A DNA stretch of 64,000 bases, from contig NZ_BMYW01000006.1 in the NCBI RefSeq assembly GCF_014652475.1, positions 119,398 to 183,397 of the forward strand, written 5' to 3'. Below, piece by piece: positions 8,361 through 18,204 of this stretch. A model generated the notes under the pieces. The model was not told where the DNA came from and did not search any database. It saw only the letters and a list, made by a program, of their open reading frames with translations. The translations under genes were made by a program, and so were the position numbers. How positions within the stretch are numbered: the first letter of the stretch is position 1; every line of letters starts with the position of its first letter. Origin of the DNA: Vogesella alkaliphila (lineage in GTDB: Bacteria; Pseudomonadota; Gammaproteobacteria; Burkholderiales; Chromobacteriaceae).

Positions 8361-10076
8361 TCAGGCCAGCGAGGCCCTGGGCATCGCCGCGTAGTAGCAG
8401 TAGCCGTTGCGCCCCGCCTTCTTGGCCGCGTACATCGCCTGGTCGGCATTGCGCTGCAACACGTCGATATTGTCGCCGTCCTGCGGGAACAGCGTGATGC
8501 CGATGCTGGCCGACACGTACACCTGCTCGTCGCCAAGGCAGAACGGTGCGGCCAACCTTTGCAGCACCTGCTGCGTCACCCGCTCCAGCGATTGCTCCGA
8601 CTCCATGTCGCTGATCACGATGGTGAATTCGTCGCCGCCGAGGCGGGCCACGGTGTCGGTCTCGCGCAGGCAGCCCTGCAGGCGCAATGCCGCCTCTTTC
8701 AGCAGCAGGTCGCCGGCGCGATGGCCGAGGGTGTCGTTGACCTCCTTGAAGTGGTCCAGGTCGATGAACAGCAGCGCGAGCTGGCTGTTGCTGCGCTCGC
8801 TCTTGCGCAATTCCAGCGCGAAGCGGTCGAGGAAGCGGTGACGGTTGGGCAAGCCGGTTAGCGAGTCGAAGTTGGCCTGCTCCCAGATCAGCTGCGCCGA
8901 CTTCTTCTTTTCCGTGATATCGCGGAACGACACCAGGCAATGCGGCACCGCGGCGATTTCCACCGCGGTCACGATCCACTCGGCATCGAACTCGCTGCCG
9001 TCGCGGCGCAGGTGGCGCCACTCGAAGCGGTGAGCCGGGCTATCGCCGTCACGCTGCAGATAATTGCCCAGCAATTGCCGCGACGACACGCCGCCATCCT
9101 GCCGCAACGGCGACAGCGCTTCCAGCGACTGTCCGGTCAGGTCGGCCTGCTTGCAGTGGAAGATCTCCGCCGCCGCCTGGTTGCAGTCGACGACGATCTG
9201 CCCGTGCAGCACGAAGATGCCGTCGCCGGAGGCATCGAACAGCGCACGGTAGCGCCGCTCGCTGTCGCGCCACGCCGCCTCGGCGCGCACCAGCGCGGAG
9301 AGGTCGATATCGAGGCAGAACAGGGTCAGCCCGCTCTGCGGCGACTCCACCATCGCGTGGCTGGAGTAGACCTGCACGATATGGCCATCCTTGTGCTGCA
9401 GGCCGAGACGGGCGGCGGGCACGCCGCGCCGCTCGCGGAACATCCACGCCACCTCGGCCTCGACATGCGCCCGGGCCGGCGGCGGAATGATCAGCTCGAA
9501 CAGGGTGCGCCCCAGCGCCTCGGCCGCGCTGTAGCCGTACAGTGCCTCCGAGGCGTGGTTCCAGTACAGCACGGTGCCGTCCGGCGCGTAGCCCTGGATC
9601 GCCAGTGCGTCGGTGTTTTCGAAAATGGCGCGGAAACGGTCCTGGCTCGCACGCAAGGCCAGGTCGCTGAGGTATTGGCGGGTAATGTCGCGCGCGGTGC
9701 CGAGCACGCCGAACACGCCGTCCTCGGCCTGCAGCGGCGTGGCCACGATTTCCAGCAGGATGCGCTGCCCATCCGCCGACACCAGCCACTGCTGGCTGGA
9801 CAACGGTTCTTCCGCCGCCAGCGCGGCGAGGTCGGCCTGGCTCAGTGCCGCCGCCTGCTGCGGCCCCAGCACCATGGTGTCGCTCTGGCCGATGATGGCC
9901 TGGCGGCTGACGCCGGCAAAGGCCTCGAAGCGGCGGTTGCAGGCCAGGTAACGCCCGCCGGCATCCTTCAGCCAGGCCATGTCCGGCAGCTGCTGCACCA
10001 GCCACAGCAGCCCCTGCTGCCCTGACAACAGCAACTGGCTATCCGCCGTGGCCAACTTGCCCGGTATCTGCGTCAT
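8361..10076 (-). CDS. Diguanylate cyclase with multiple PAS sensor domains
   Basis: 571 residues, soluble. Makes c-di-GMP. Three PAS/PAC modules precede the catalytic domain: about residues 20-140 (DMAWLKDAGGRYLACN), 145-270 (FRAIFENTDALAIQGYAPDG) and 275-395 (YRALFDASGDGIFVLHG). The GGDEF domain starts near residue 400 (ANFDSLTGLPNRHRF) with an intact catalytic motif RLGGDEF near 478. The inhibitory RxxD (RETD) sits five residues before it, so product feedback is expected. No EAL domain follows. Input signal unknown. A copy of the dispersed word at 8548-8559 encodes QRLAA in the C-terminal part. Confidence 0.92.
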   Translation of the reverse strand: MTQIPGKLATADSQLLLSGQQGLLWLVQQLPDMAWLKDAGGRYLACNRRFEAFAGVSRQAIIGQSDTMVLGPQQAAALSQADLAALAAEEPLSSQQWLVSADGQRILLEIVATPLQAEDGVFGVLGTARDITRQYLSDLALRASQDRFRAIFENTDALAIQGYAPDGTVLYWNHASEALYGYSAAEALGRTLFELIIPPPARAHVEAEVAWMFRERRGVPAARLGLQHKDGHIVQVYSSHAMVESPQSGLTLFCLDIDLSALVRAEAAWRDSERRYRALFDASGDGIFVLHGQIVVDCNQAAAEIFHCKQADLTGQSLEALSPLRQDGGVSSRQLLGNYLQRDGDSPAHRFEWRHLRRDGSEFDAEWIVTAVEIAAVPHCLVSFRDITEKKKSAQLIWEQANFDSLTGLPNRHRFLDRFALELRKSERSNSQLALLFIDLDHFKEVNDTLGHRAGDLLLKEAALRLQGCLRETDTVARLGGDEFTIVISDMESEQSLERVTQQVLQRLAAPFCLGDEQVYVSASIGITLFPQDGDNIDVLQRNADQAMYAAKKAGRNGYCYYAAMPRASLA

Positions 10077-10248
10077 AGGTCACCGACTGCGCGGAGTTGA
10101 TCGATACGGCCCATACTCGCCGGACAAGCATGGGCCGCCTTTCAGAATAGGAGGGAAATCGTCATCCTGCCATGCGCCCGGGCGGCGCAAGGTTGGCCGC
10201 AAGCAGCCGCGGTGCGACAATCGCGCTTTTAGTGGATGCGGAACCAGC

Positions 10249-11691
10249 ATGTCAGCCCCGACCTTCTTCTGGCACGACTACGAAACCTTCGGCGCGGTGC
10301 CGCGCAGCGACCGCCCGGCGCAGTTTGCCGGCATCCGCACCGATGCCGAGCTCAACGAAATCGGCGAACCGGTGATGCTTTACTGCCAGCCGGCCCGCGA
10401 CTACCTGCCGGCGCCGGAAGCCTGCCTGCTCACCGGCATCACGCCGCAGCGCTGCGCCGAGCTCGGGGTGCCGGAGCAGCAGTTTGCCGCCGCCATCGAA
10501 CGCGAGCTGGCCGAGCCGGGCACCATCGGCGTCGGCTACAACTCGATCCGCTTCGACGACGAGGTCACCCGCTTCCTGTTCTGGCGCAACCTGATCGACC
10601 CCTACGCCCGCGAATGGCAAAACCGCTGCGGCCGCTGGGATCTGCTGGACGTGGTGCGCGCCACCTACGCGCTGCGCCCGGAAGGCATCAACTGGCCGCG
10701 CCACGAAACCGGCCTGCCCAGCTTCAAGCTGGAGCACCTGACCGCGGCCAACGGCCTCGTCCACGACGCCGCCCACGACGCGCTGTCCGACGTGCGCGCC
10801 ACCATCGCGCTGGCGAGGCTGATCCGTGACAAGCAGCCACGGCTGTTCGCGTTCTGCCTCAGCCTGCGACAGAAAGACGCGGTGCGCCACCAGCTGCAGC
10901 TGCACCAGCCGGTGCCGCTGATCCACATCTCCGGCATGTTCGGCAGCGAGCGCGGCAACCTGGCGCTGGTGTGGCCGCTGGCGGAGCATCCGAGCAACAA
11001 GAACGAGGTGCTGGTCTGGGATCTGGCGCACGATCCGCGCGAGCTGCTGGCGCTGGATGCGGCCAACGTTCGCCGCCGGCTGTTCACCAAAAGCAGCGAG
11101 CTGGCGGAGGGGGAAAGCCGGCTGCCGATCAAGAGCATCCACGTCAACAAGTCGCCGTTCGTGGTCAGCGACCTGCGCGTGTTGCGCGCGGAACGGGCGC
11201 AACAGCTGGGCATCGACATGGACAGCGTGCAGCGCCACGCCGCCCACGCGCAGGCGCTGCCCGATCTGGCGCCGCTGTGGCGCGAGGTGTTCCGCCGCGA
11301 GCCGGGCGAGACGCCGGATGTCGATGAAAACCTATACGGCGGCTTTGTCTCCAACCAGGACCGGCGCACCCTCAACCGCCTGCGCGGCCTGTCGGCACCG
11401 GCGCTGGCCGCGGCGCGCGAAAGCTTCGACGACCCGCAGCTGCAGCGCCTGCTGTACCGCTACCGCGCGCGCAACTTCCCCGACAGCCTCAGCGCGGAAG
11501 AACGCCAGCACTGGCAGCAGTGGTGCGCGCGCAAGCTGCACTTGGGCACGCCGCCGGGGCGCACCTTTACCGCGTTCCGGCAGGAAATTGCCGACCTGCG
11601 CGCCGGTGCCGATGCGCAGCAACTGCAGATCCTGGACCAGCTGCAACAGTGGGGCGAGCAGCTTGGCGCCCTCCTCCCGCCACCGGCCTGA
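10249..11691 (+). CDS. sbcB: Exodeoxyribonuclease I
   Basis: 480 residues, close to E. coli ExoI (475). Degrades single-stranded DNA 3' to 5' in recombination and mismatch repair. DEDD exonuclease motif I is HDYETFG at residues 9-15. Motif II lies in GYNSIRFDDEVTRF near residue 97. Motif III is HDAAHDALSDVRAT near residue 172, including the catalytic His-x4-Asp. The SH3-like and C-terminal ExoI domains follow (NKSPFV near residue 300). ATG chosen at MSAPTFFWHDYETFG; an upstream in-frame extension through the intergenic region is rejected. One dispersed word lies just upstream (10189-10202) and one inside (11059-11070). Confidence 0.95.
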   Translation: MSAPTFFWHDYETFGAVPRSDRPAQFAGIRTDAELNEIGEPVMLYCQPARDYLPAPEACLLTGITPQRCAELGVPEQQFAAAIERELAEPGTIGVGYNSIRFDDEVTRFLFWRNLIDPYAREWQNRCGRWDLLDVVRATYALRPEGINWPRHETGLPSFKLEHLTAANGLVHDAAHDALSDVRATIALARLIRDKQPRLFAFCLSLRQKDAVRHQLQLHQPVPLIHISGMFGSERGNLALVWPLAEHPSNKNEVLVWDLAHDPRELLALDAANVRRRLFTKSSELAEGESRLPIKSIHVNKSPFVVSDLRVLRAERAQQLGIDMDSVQRHAAHAQALPDLAPLWREVFRREPGETPDVDENLYGGFVSNQDRRTLNRLRGLSAPALAAARESFDDPQLQRLLYRYRARNFPDSLSAEERQHWQQWCARKLHLGTPPGRTFTAFRQEIADLRAGADAQQLQILDQLQQWGEQLGALLPPPA

Positions 11692-11710
11692 CGCGGCCGG
11701 CGCCAGGCGA

Positions 11711-11739
11711 ACGGCTGCCTTCTGCGGGAAGGCAGCCGT
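11711..11739. terminator. Hairpin between sbcB and the beta-propeller gene
   Basis: ACGGCTGCCTTC, loop, GAAGGCAGCCGT: a perfect 12-bp stem between two convergent genes, 19 bases past the sbcB stop. No clear T run follows, so it is a weak or factor-assisted terminator. Confidence 0.55.
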
Positions 11740-11751
11740 CACTGTCTCCGC

Positions 11752-12753
11752 TTAGTCGCGGTAGCTGATGCCGTTCGGCCCTGCCCCGACCTGGTAGGTG
11801 CCGACCACGCGGTGTTGCCGGCTGTCGATCACCGACACCGAGCCGGCTTCGATATTGCTGACAAACACGTACTGGCCGTCGCCGCTGATGGCCACACCGT
11901 GCGCACCGGCGCCTGTTTTCACCTCGGCGATGGCCTTGCCGGCGGCGGGGTCCACCACCGATACCCGATCGTCCGGCTGCTTGCTGCTGCCCTGATTAGC
12001 CACGAACACCTTGCCGCCGTCCGGGGTGGCGTACATCTGGATAGGGTTGCGGCCAACCTTGACCTTGCCGCTCAGCCTGCGGCTGGCGGTGTCGATCAGC
12101 CCCAGCGCGTTTTCCGCGCTCAGCGACACATAGGCCTGCTTGCCATCGGCGGCGAAACCCACCTGCACCGGAGCCTTGCCCACGGCGATGCGCCCGGTTT
12201 CCCGCAGGCTGACCACATCAATCACCGACACGTTGTCGCTCTTCACGTTGGCCACGTACAGGCTGCGGCCATCCGGGCTCAGTCGCAGGCCGTGCGGATA
12301 ATTGCCGGTGTTGATGGTGGCGAGCTGCCGCCTGCTTTCCAGCTCGTATACCTGCACCGCGTTGTTGTCGGCATCGGTGACGAAGGCCAGCTTGCCGTCG
12401 CGGTCGGTAACGACATGGCCCGGGTGCCCGGCTACCGGCAGCACCAAGTTCGGCTTGCTGCCCAGCGGCAGCTCGAACACCTGCAGCTCGCCGCCGCCCT
12501 GGCCGCTGCCGTGGTGGCCGGCATGGATGTTCATGCCCACCGCCAGCAGGCGCTTGCCATCGGCACTGACCTGCACATTGTGCGGCGAGATTTCCAGCGG
12601 GATGGTGCTGACCTTGCCGTCTGCCAGCGTGATCTGGCTGATTGAGTTGCCGCGCTCGTTGGCGGTGAACACCGTGCCGGACGGCGCCGCCAGTGCGGAG
12701 GTGGCTGCCAGCGAAAACGCGAGCAGCAGCGAGGCGGAAATAAGCTTGCGCAT
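11752..12753 (-). CDS. Periplasmic YVTN-type beta-propeller protein
   Basis: 333 residues with a Sec signal peptide (MRKLISASLLLAFSLAATSALA). About seven short repeats of the YVTN/SMP-30 propeller type follow, with blade signatures such as GRSLYVANVKSDNVSVID, GKVFVANQGS and GQYVFVSNIEAGSVSVID. No catalytic residues can be assigned. It is the last gene of the copper block, 12 bases after the methyltransferase, so a periplasmic role in metal stress is inferred from position. The word at 12047-12060 encodes KVGRNP. Confidence 0.8.
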   Translation of the reverse strand: MRKLISASLLLAFSLAATSALAAPSGTVFTANERGNSISQITLADGKVSTIPLEISPHNVQVSADGKRLLAVGMNIHAGHHGSGQGGGELQVFELPLGSKPNLVLPVAGHPGHVVTDRDGKLAFVTDADNNAVQVYELESRRQLATINTGNYPHGLRLSPDGRSLYVANVKSDNVSVIDVVSLRETGRIAVGKAPVQVGFAADGKQAYVSLSAENALGLIDTASRRLSGKVKVGRNPIQMYATPDGGKVFVANQGSSKQPDDRVSVVDPAAGKAIAEVKTGAGAHGVAISGDGQYVFVSNIEAGSVSVIDSRQHRVVGTYQVGAGPNGISYRD

Positions 12754-12765
12754 GTATGGATTCCT

Positions 12766-13413
12766 CTAATGCTGTTGTGTCTGCCCCTTGGCGGGGATGA
12801 AGGCGGGGGTGTGCTGTCGGTAGGATGCGTAGCGCTCGCCAAACTGCGCCAGCATGTCGGCCTCTTCATGCAGGGCAAGGCGGGCGTAGATCCAGACCAG
12901 AATCGGGAACATCAGCAGCGTCAGCAGGGTCGGCCACTGCAGCAGGAAGCCGAACATGATGACGACGAAGCCGACGTATTGCGGGTGGCGGATGCGGGCG
13001 TAGGGGCCGCTGGTGGCCAGCTCATGCCGGCGCTGGGCGTGATACAGCACGCGCCAGGCGGCGGACAGCAGCCAGAAGCCGGCAAAGATCAGCGCCGTGC
13101 TGAGCAGGTGAAATGGCCCCCAGTGCGGGTTGCCACGCCAGCCGAACATCACCTCCAGCAGGTGGCCATTGTCGTGCGCCATGAAATCGACGCCGGGGAA
13201 ACGGCTGCCCAACCAGCCGGACAGCAGGTAGATGGTCAGCGGAAAGCCGTACATCTCGGTGAACAGCGCCACGATGAAGGCGGAGAACACCCCCAGCGAG
13301 CGCCAGTCCCGCGCCGACTTGGGCTTGGTGAAGCTGAAGGCGAAGATGATGAATACCAGCGAGTTGATCAGCACCAGCCCCCATAAACCGTAGGCCTGCA
13401 GATGGTCATTCAT
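12766..13413 (-). CDS. Isoprenylcysteine carboxyl methyltransferase-like membrane protein
   Basis: 215 residues, about five membrane segments. The C-terminal half has the ICMT/phospholipid methyltransferase signature: [20 protein letters not shown] near residue 133 (SAM-binding RHPxY), then a conserved Glu in [18 protein letters not shown] near residue 185. Homologues with this signature often sit in metal-resistance clusters; the substrate here is unknown. Its start overlaps the stop of the upstream small gene by four bases (ATGA), so translation is coupled. Confidence 0.75.
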   Translation of the reverse strand: MNDHLQAYGLWGLVLINSLVFIIFAFSFTKPKSARDWRSLGVFSAFIVALFTEMYGFPLTIYLLSGWLGSRFPGVDFMAHDNGHLLEVMFGWRGNPHWGPFHLLSTALIFAGFWLLSAAWRVLYHAQRRHELATSGPYARIRHPQYVGFVVIMFGFLLQWPTLLTLLMFPILVWIYARLALHEEADMLAQFGERYASYRQHTPAFIPAKGQTQQH

Positions 13414-13643
13414 GATTGTTCTCCATCCTGATCGTGCCGGTGTTGGCGGTGCGACGACCCGCCATGCCGATGGCCGTGATGCATGAACAGATGCATCAGC
13501 GGGCAGGCCAACAGCAGCAGGTACGGCAGCGCCCCCAGCACATGCGCGCGGTGCTCGGTGAACAGAAAGAAACCGGCCACCAGCACGAAGCCGATGAAGA
13601 CCCAGTGGCTGCGCTTGTCATGCGGATCATGATGTGCGGACAT
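13410..13643 (-). CDS. DUF2933-like small membrane protein, His-rich tail
   Basis: 77 residues from [16 protein letters not shown], with AAGGAG upstream. One or two membrane spans ([13 protein letters not shown] and [15 protein letters not shown]) are followed by a tail with the run [19 protein letters not shown]. The histidines suggest metal binding. The [14 protein letters not shown] pattern matches DUF2933 proteins found beside copper pumps. It is coupled by a 4-base overlap to the methyltransferase downstream. Confidence 0.7.
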   Translation of the reverse strand: MSAHHDPHDKRSHWVFIGFVLVAGFFLFTEHRAHVLGALPYLLLLACPLMHLFMHHGHRHGGSSHRQHRHDQDGEQS

Positions 13644-13644
13644 G

Positions 13645-13884
13645 TCAGACTCCTTTGCCTGGCTGGTTGCCTTGCCGCTGCTGTTTGCTGGCGGCGATGG
13701 CGGCGTCAATTTCGGATTCCGCCTGTCGCGTCAGCCGGTAGCTCAGCCAGATCACGCCCCACGGGCATGCGGCCAACAGCAGGGCCAGCAGCAAGCTGCC
13801 TGGTGACAAGCCATAGCGCAGCAGCACGAAGGCCATGATGGCGACCGCCAGCAGCGCGCATAGCTGGTAGGCCCGCGTCTTCAT
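13645..13884 (-). CDS. Small membrane protein in the copper operon
   Basis: 79 residues, [17 protein letters not shown]. Two hydrophobic spans ([15 protein letters not shown] and [19 protein letters not shown]) are followed by a charged tail. Family not recognised. The ATG overlaps the CopA stop by four bases (ATGA), and the gene ends one base before the next start. That packing, together with a plausible membrane topology, is the evidence that it is translated. Confidence 0.65.
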   Translation of the reverse strand: MKTRAYQLCALLAVAIMAFVLLRYGLSPGSLLLALLLAACPWGVIWLSYRLTRQAESEIDAAIAASKQQRQGNQPGKGV

Positions 13885-16247
13885 GATGTGCCCCCTTCCG
13901 CCTGGGTGCTGATCGGCACCCGCTTGAGCAGCGCCGAGTTGACGATGACCGACAGCGAGCTCATCGCCATGGCGGCGCCGGCCACCATCGGGTTCATGAA
14001 CCCCAGCGCGGCAATGGGAATGCCGATGCTGTTGTAGATGAAGGCCCAGAACAGGTTCTGCTTGATCTTGCGCATGGTGGCGCGCGACAGCCGGATGGCG
14101 TTTTCCACGTCGCGCACATCGTTGCGGATCAGGATGATGCCGCCGGTTTCCTTGGCCACATCCGAACCGGAACCGATGGCGATGCCGATGTCGGCAGTGG
14201 CCAGCGCCGGCGCATCGTTGACGCCGTCGCCCACCATGGCCACCACTTCGCCCTCCTGCTGCAGCTGCTGGATCACCCTGGCCTTGTCTTCCGGCAGCAC
14301 CTCGGCGATCACCCGCTCGATACCCAGCTGGCGGGCAATGGCATCCGCCGTGCGCTGGTTGTCGCCGCTGAGCATCACCACCTTGATGTGCTGCTGCTTG
14401 AGCTGGGCGATGGCTTCGCCAGCCTCCGGCTTCAGCGTATCGGCCACCGCAATGATGCCGACCAGCTTGTCGCCATAGCCCACCAGCATTGCCGTTTTGC
14501 CGTTCTGCTCCAGCTGCCGCATGGCATCGTCCGCCGCGCTGGTGGCAATGCCCTGCTGCGCCAGCAAGCGCCGGTTGCCCAGCCATACCGGCAAACCGCC
14601 CACCTGGCCGCGAATGCCCAGCCCGGCCAGAGCGCTGATGGCGCTGGCCTGCGGCAAAGTCAGCTGTCGATGGACAGCCTCCCGCACGATGGCCTCACCC
14701 AGCGGGTGCTCCGAGCCGGACTCCACCGCCGCCGCCAGGCTCAGCACCTCCAGCCCGGAATGCACGTCGAACGGCACGATGTCGGTTACCGTCGGCTCGC
14801 CGCGCGTGAGGGTGCCGGTCTTGTCGAACACCACGCAGCTGAGTTTCTCCGCCCGCTCCAGCACCTCGCCACCGCGAATCAGCATGCCGCCATCCGCGCC
14901 CTTGCCAACGCCCACCATCAGCGCTGCCGGGGTGGCGATGCCCAGCGCACACGGGCAGGAAATGATCAGCACCGCAATGAAGGCCAGCAGTCCTTGCGGA
15001 AAGTCACCGGCCAGCCACCAGCCGACAAAGGCCAACACCGCCAGGCTGACCACGGCGGGCACGAAGTAACGCGTCACCTCGTCCGCCAGGCGCTGGATGT
15101 GGGCGGTGCTGGTCTGCGCGTCTTCCACCATGCGGATGATCTGCGCCAGCGCGGTGTCCGCCCCGATGCGGGTCGCCCGGAAGCGGAACACGCCGGCGCG
15201 GTTGAGGGTGCCGCCAATCACGCTGCTGCCGGGTTGTTTTTCCACCGGCATGGATTCGCCGGTCAGCATCGACTCATCCACCGTGGACTGACCGGAGATG
15301 ACCTCTCCGTCGGTGGCGATTTTCTCGCCGGGTTTCACCACCACGGTTTCCCCGACCATGATGCTGCCGGCCGGAATCTCCACCTCCTGGCCATCGCGCA
15401 GCACATGGGCGGTGGCGGGTTTTAGGTCCAGCAGCCGGCGCACGGCGGCGGAGGATTTCTTCTTGATGATTTCCTCCATGTAACGCCCCAGCAGCACGAA
15501 GGCGATGATCACCGCGGAGACTTCAAAGTACACATCGCGTTCGGCCACCTTCACCGGCAGCACGTCCGGGAAGAACATCACCACCACGCTGTAGAAGTAG
15601 GCCACCGAGGTGCCCAGCGCGATCAGGAAGTCCATGTTGATATTGCGGGTGCGCAGCGCGTTCCAGGCGCCGCGGTAGAAGCTCCAGCCGCCGATGAACT
15701 GCACCGGGGTCACCAGCAGGAACAGCCACATGCCCCAGGTGAACCACGGCAGATCGGGGATCGGCGCCCAGCTCAGCAGCGTGGCGCCGGTCGCCAGCCC
15801 GAGGAAGGCACCGGCACGCAGCACCGCCAGCGCCAGCACCCCGGTCATGGCGATGGTGACGCGGGTCTTCATCGACTTGAGTTCGTTTTCCGGCGACTCG
15901 AAGGTGCGCAGGCAGGTTTCGCTGCAGAAGTAATAGCTGCGCCCGCCGCGTTCGCTTTTCAGCGCGGTAGCCTTGTTGACCACCATGCCGCAGATCGGGT
16001 CCTTGGCCTTGTCGCCGGGCGCGGCGGCCTCTGCCACTGCTGCGTGCGTGTGCTGGTGATGATGCTCATGCGGCACCGCAGCCATCGTTGCCTCATTCGC
16101 CGGCGCATAGCGCTGCGGATCGGCAATGAATGCCTGCTGGCAGTGCGTGGAGCAGAACCAGTAATCCTGCCCCGCGTAGCGATAGTTGGCCGCAGCGGTG
16201 CCGCTGTCGATGGTCATGCTGCAGACGGGGTCTTTTACACTGGCCAT
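13881..16247 (-). CDS. Copper-translocating P-type ATPase with N-terminal YHS domains
   Basis: 788 residues, inner membrane. Exports Cu(I) from the cytoplasm. Instead of HMA domains the N terminus has two YHS-type domains: KDPVCSM with WFCSTHC (residues ~5-45) and KDPICGMVV with YYFCSETC (~80-120). A His-rich linker ([10 protein letters not shown]) joins them. Core motifs: [17 protein letters not shown] (TM6 CPC), [26 protein letters not shown]. The TM7 YN and TM8 MSSLSV signatures specify Cu(I) (P1B-1). It is a second pump alongside the classical CopA at 24313. Confidence 0.9.
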   Translation of the reverse strand: MASVKDPVCSMTIDSGTAAANYRYAGQDYWFCSTHCQQAFIADPQRYAPANEATMAAVPHEHHHQHTHAAVAEAAAPGDKAKDPICGMVVNKATALKSERGGRSYYFCSETCLRTFESPENELKSMKTRVTIAMTGVLALAVLRAGAFLGLATGATLLSWAPIPDLPWFTWGMWLFLLVTPVQFIGGWSFYRGAWNALRTRNINMDFLIALGTSVAYFYSVVVMFFPDVLPVKVAERDVYFEVSAVIIAFVLLGRYMEEIIKKKSSAAVRRLLDLKPATAHVLRDGQEVEIPAGSIMVGETVVVKPGEKIATDGEVISGQSTVDESMLTGESMPVEKQPGSSVIGGTLNRAGVFRFRATRIGADTALAQIIRMVEDAQTSTAHIQRLADEVTRYFVPAVVSLAVLAFVGWWLAGDFPQGLLAFIAVLIISCPCALGIATPAALMVGVGKGADGGMLIRGGEVLERAEKLSCVVFDKTGTLTRGEPTVTDIVPFDVHSGLEVLSLAAAVESGSEHPLGEAIVREAVHRQLTLPQASAISALAGLGIRGQVGGLPVWLGNRRLLAQQGIATSAADDAMRQLEQNGKTAMLVGYGDKLVGIIAVADTLKPEAGEAIAQLKQQHIKVVMLSGDNQRTADAIARQLGIERVIAEVLPEDKARVIQQLQQEGEVVAMVGDGVNDAPALATADIGIAIGSGSDVAKETGGIILIRNDVRDVENAIRLSRATMRKIKQNLFWAFIYNSIGIPIAALGFMNPMVAGAAMAMSSLSVIVNSALLKRVPISTQAEGGTS

Positions 16248-16250
16248 GGG

Positions 16251-16565
16251 TCACTCCTTGTCCGGTCGTGCGCAATGCGCCTGGCCGTGGCAGCAGCGAT
16301 CCAGACCGCGGCTGACCCAGCCGAACACGGTGCCGGTAACAAAGCCCCACACCACCAGCACCGTCATTGGCATAAAGAAATCGGTCAGATTGAAAGGTGT
16401 CGGTGTGCGCAGCCTGCCAAAGTCCAGGCCATGAAACAGCGCGTTCAGGAAGGCGACGCCCTGCTCCGGCCACAGCCGGTATAACAGCGCGCAAACGGTG
16501 TAACTGATTGCCATGGTGATCGCCAGGCTACGACCGGTATGCCAGGGTGAGGTCTTCATCTCCAT
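16251..16565 (-). CDS. DUF5676 family membrane protein
   Basis: 104 residues from MEMKTSPWHTGRSLAIT. Two membrane segments (TMAISYTVCALLYRLW and FFMPMTVLVVWGFVTGTVFGW) flank WPEQGVAFLNALFHGLDF, the conserved core of DUF5676. Function unknown; the family commonly neighbours copper ATPases. Start chosen for a GGGAG ribosome site. The stop is three bases before the CopA start. Confidence 0.8.
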   Translation of the reverse strand: MEMKTSPWHTGRSLAITMAISYTVCALLYRLWPEQGVAFLNALFHGLDFGRLRTPTPFNLTDFFMPMTVLVVWGFVTGTVFGWVSRGLDRCCHGQAHCARPDKE

Positions 16566-16645
16566 GCTCCCGCGAATCGACAAGGACGCAGCCGAGGCGG
16601 GTGGCCGTGATCGCGACGGCCACCGCTTCGGCATGCGGCATCGGT

Positions 16646-17038
16646 TTATTGCATGGGCATCATGCCGCCCGACGGTCCCATCATCTGCTGCATCATGTCC
16701 ATCATCTTCATGCGCTGATCCATCATGGCTTTAGCATCTTCCGCTCCGCTAGGCATCCCCTGGCCGCCCGCCATGCCAGCACATTTACTCATCATGTCCT
16801 TATCCATGGCCTGCATCATGGCCATGCCTTCCTGCATCGCCTGCATCTGCTCGGCCATGAGCTTTTGCCGCTCCTGCGGTGTTTTTGCCGCCATCATCTT
16901 GTCCTGCATGGTGCGCATCTTCTGCATCTGCATTTCCATGTTGGCCGCATTGGGCGGCATCGGTGGCTGGGCGGCCAGGGTCTGGCTGGCAACCGCGGCC
17001 AGCAGCAGGGCGGCAGAAAAATGTTTCAGGCTGTTCAT
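16646..17038 (-). CDS. Methionine-rich periplasmic protein, likely Cu(I) binding
   Basis: 130 residues with a signal peptide (MNSLKHFSAALLLAAVASQTLA). The mature part is dominated by methionine, about 35 residues, in clusters such as MEMQMQKMRTMQDKMM, MQEGMAMM and MMDMMQQMM, plus one cysteine (MMSKCAGM). Such Met clusters bind Cu(I) in PcoE/CopA-type periplasmic proteins. No homology beyond composition is claimed. Encoded in the minus-strand copper block. Confidence 0.75.
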   Translation of the reverse strand: MNSLKHFSAALLLAAVASQTLAAQPPMPPNAANMEMQMQKMRTMQDKMMAAKTPQERQKLMAEQMQAMQEGMAMMQAMDKDMMSKCAGMAGGQGMPSGAEDAKAMMDQRMKMMDMMQQMMGPSGGMMPMQ

Positions 17039-17153
17039 GATCTAAGTCCTCCGGGAAGAAAAACGGTGTACGAAATGCAGTGCGCTTGCGCGCCGGGTGC
17101 GAGCGAAGTCGCTACGCGGCGAGGCGTCGCAGTGGCTGGAACGGCGGGATTGG

Positions 17154-17564
17154 CTAGTTGTTGAAGCGCTGGAACAGCAGGTGTGGTCGCGGTGGCGTGC
17201 CACCGGTGGCGGGCGGCGAAAGCAGGCGGGGGGCGATGGCCGGCGCCAGCCACAGCAAGGATGGCAGCAGGAACCAGACGATCAACAGGGAAGACAGCAG
17301 CGGCAACGCAACGCTGACGTCTGCCTTTGCCAGCGGGGAGGAAAGCGTCTGGCAGGCTTGTTCGCACAGCAGAGAGTGCGACGTATCGTGGGCGGGGGGG
17401 TGACTGGTCAGCGTCTGTGCCGCCAGGGCGTGGACCGCGACAGGGTCATGATCCTCCGCTGCTTGCGCCTGACAGCCAAGCAGCAAGCCAAACGCAAGCA
17501 CCAGACACCAGGCCGCCAGTAACAGGCGACACAGCTGCCGGGCTCTTGCTTGGGTAAGGCGCAT
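17154..17564 (-). CDS. Hypothetical membrane or exported protein in the copper operon
   Basis: 136 residues, not recognised. An N-terminal hydrophobic segment with a possible lipobox (FGLLLGC, cysteine near residue 31) is followed by a His/Cys-containing stretch (HPPAHDTSHSLLCEQACQ). A second hydrophobic span follows (LPLLSSLLIVWFLLPSLLWL), then a Pro/Arg-rich tail ending LLFQRFNN. Its place between the cytochrome c and Met-rich genes, all in one direction, suggests a role in copper tolerance. Confidence 0.55.
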   Translation of the reverse strand: MRLTQARARQLCRLLLAAWCLVLAFGLLLGCQAQAAEDHDPVAVHALAAQTLTSHPPAHDTSHSLLCEQACQTLSSPLAKADVSVALPLLSSLLIVWFLLPSLLWLAPAIAPRLLSPPATGGTPPRPHLLFQRFNN

Positions 17565-17654
17565 GGTGACAGGCTCCTGTAAGCATCAATGACACTATAG
17601 ACCGCCGCTCACCAAGCGGGCTTGATGACGGTCAATCACTTCTGGCGGGCATGG

Positions 17655-18179
17655 TCAGCCTTTCCGCGCCCGCTGGTTTACCGCATCGTGCTGGGCGCGC
17701 ACCTCGGCAGGCCACTGGCTCTTGATCCACGACAGCACGGCGATGATGTCGGCATCACTCAGCCTGCCCTCGTACGTCGGCATGGCGGACTGGTAGTCCG
17801 GCATTTTGGCTACCTTGGCAACGCCGTACTTGGTCAGCGCAAACAGCATCTCGTCCGGGTGGTGCCAGGTGTGGCCGGTCTCGTCGTGCGGCGGCGCCGG
17901 CAACATGCCCTGGGCATTGCGCTCGCGCCAGTTGGCCTGCCCTTCCAGCTTGCCGCCGTGGCAGCTGGCGCAATTGGCCAGGTAAACCTGCTGGCCGCGC
18001 GCCACCATGGCGGCATCGTCCGGGCGCAGCGTGAGCGATGTCGGCGCAGGCTGGCTGCCGGTAGACAGGTAGGCGCCCAGGCCTGCGGCCAACAGCCCGA
18101 TCACGGCGACGGAGGCAATTTTCTGTTTGCGGGTAAGTGAGGGCATGGTTTCACGGTCGGCATCAAGTGGATAAGACAT
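17655..18179 (-). CDS. Membrane-anchored class I cytochrome c
   Basis: 174 residues. One N-terminal membrane segment (KIASVAVIGLLAAGLGAYL) anchors a single heme c domain. The heme site is NCASCHGG near residue 71, and a distal methionine is likely in KMPDYQSAMP near 125-135. Probably exchanges electrons in the periplasm, perhaps with the multicopper oxidase two genes upstream; that pairing is inference. The start is uncertain: an internal ATG at 18146 (MPSLTRKQK) is equally good, and neither has a strong ribosome site. Confidence 0.85.
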   Translation of the reverse strand: MSYPLDADRETMPSLTRKQKIASVAVIGLLAAGLGAYLSTGSQPAPTSLTLRPDDAAMVARGQQVYLANCASCHGGKLEGQANWRERNAQGMLPAPPHDETGHTWHHPDEMLFALTKYGVAKVAKMPDYQSAMPTYEGRLSDADIIAVLSWIKSQWPAEVRAQHDAVNQRARKG

Positions 18180-18204
18180 GGCCGGGTCGCCCCGGCCATG
18201 TTGC

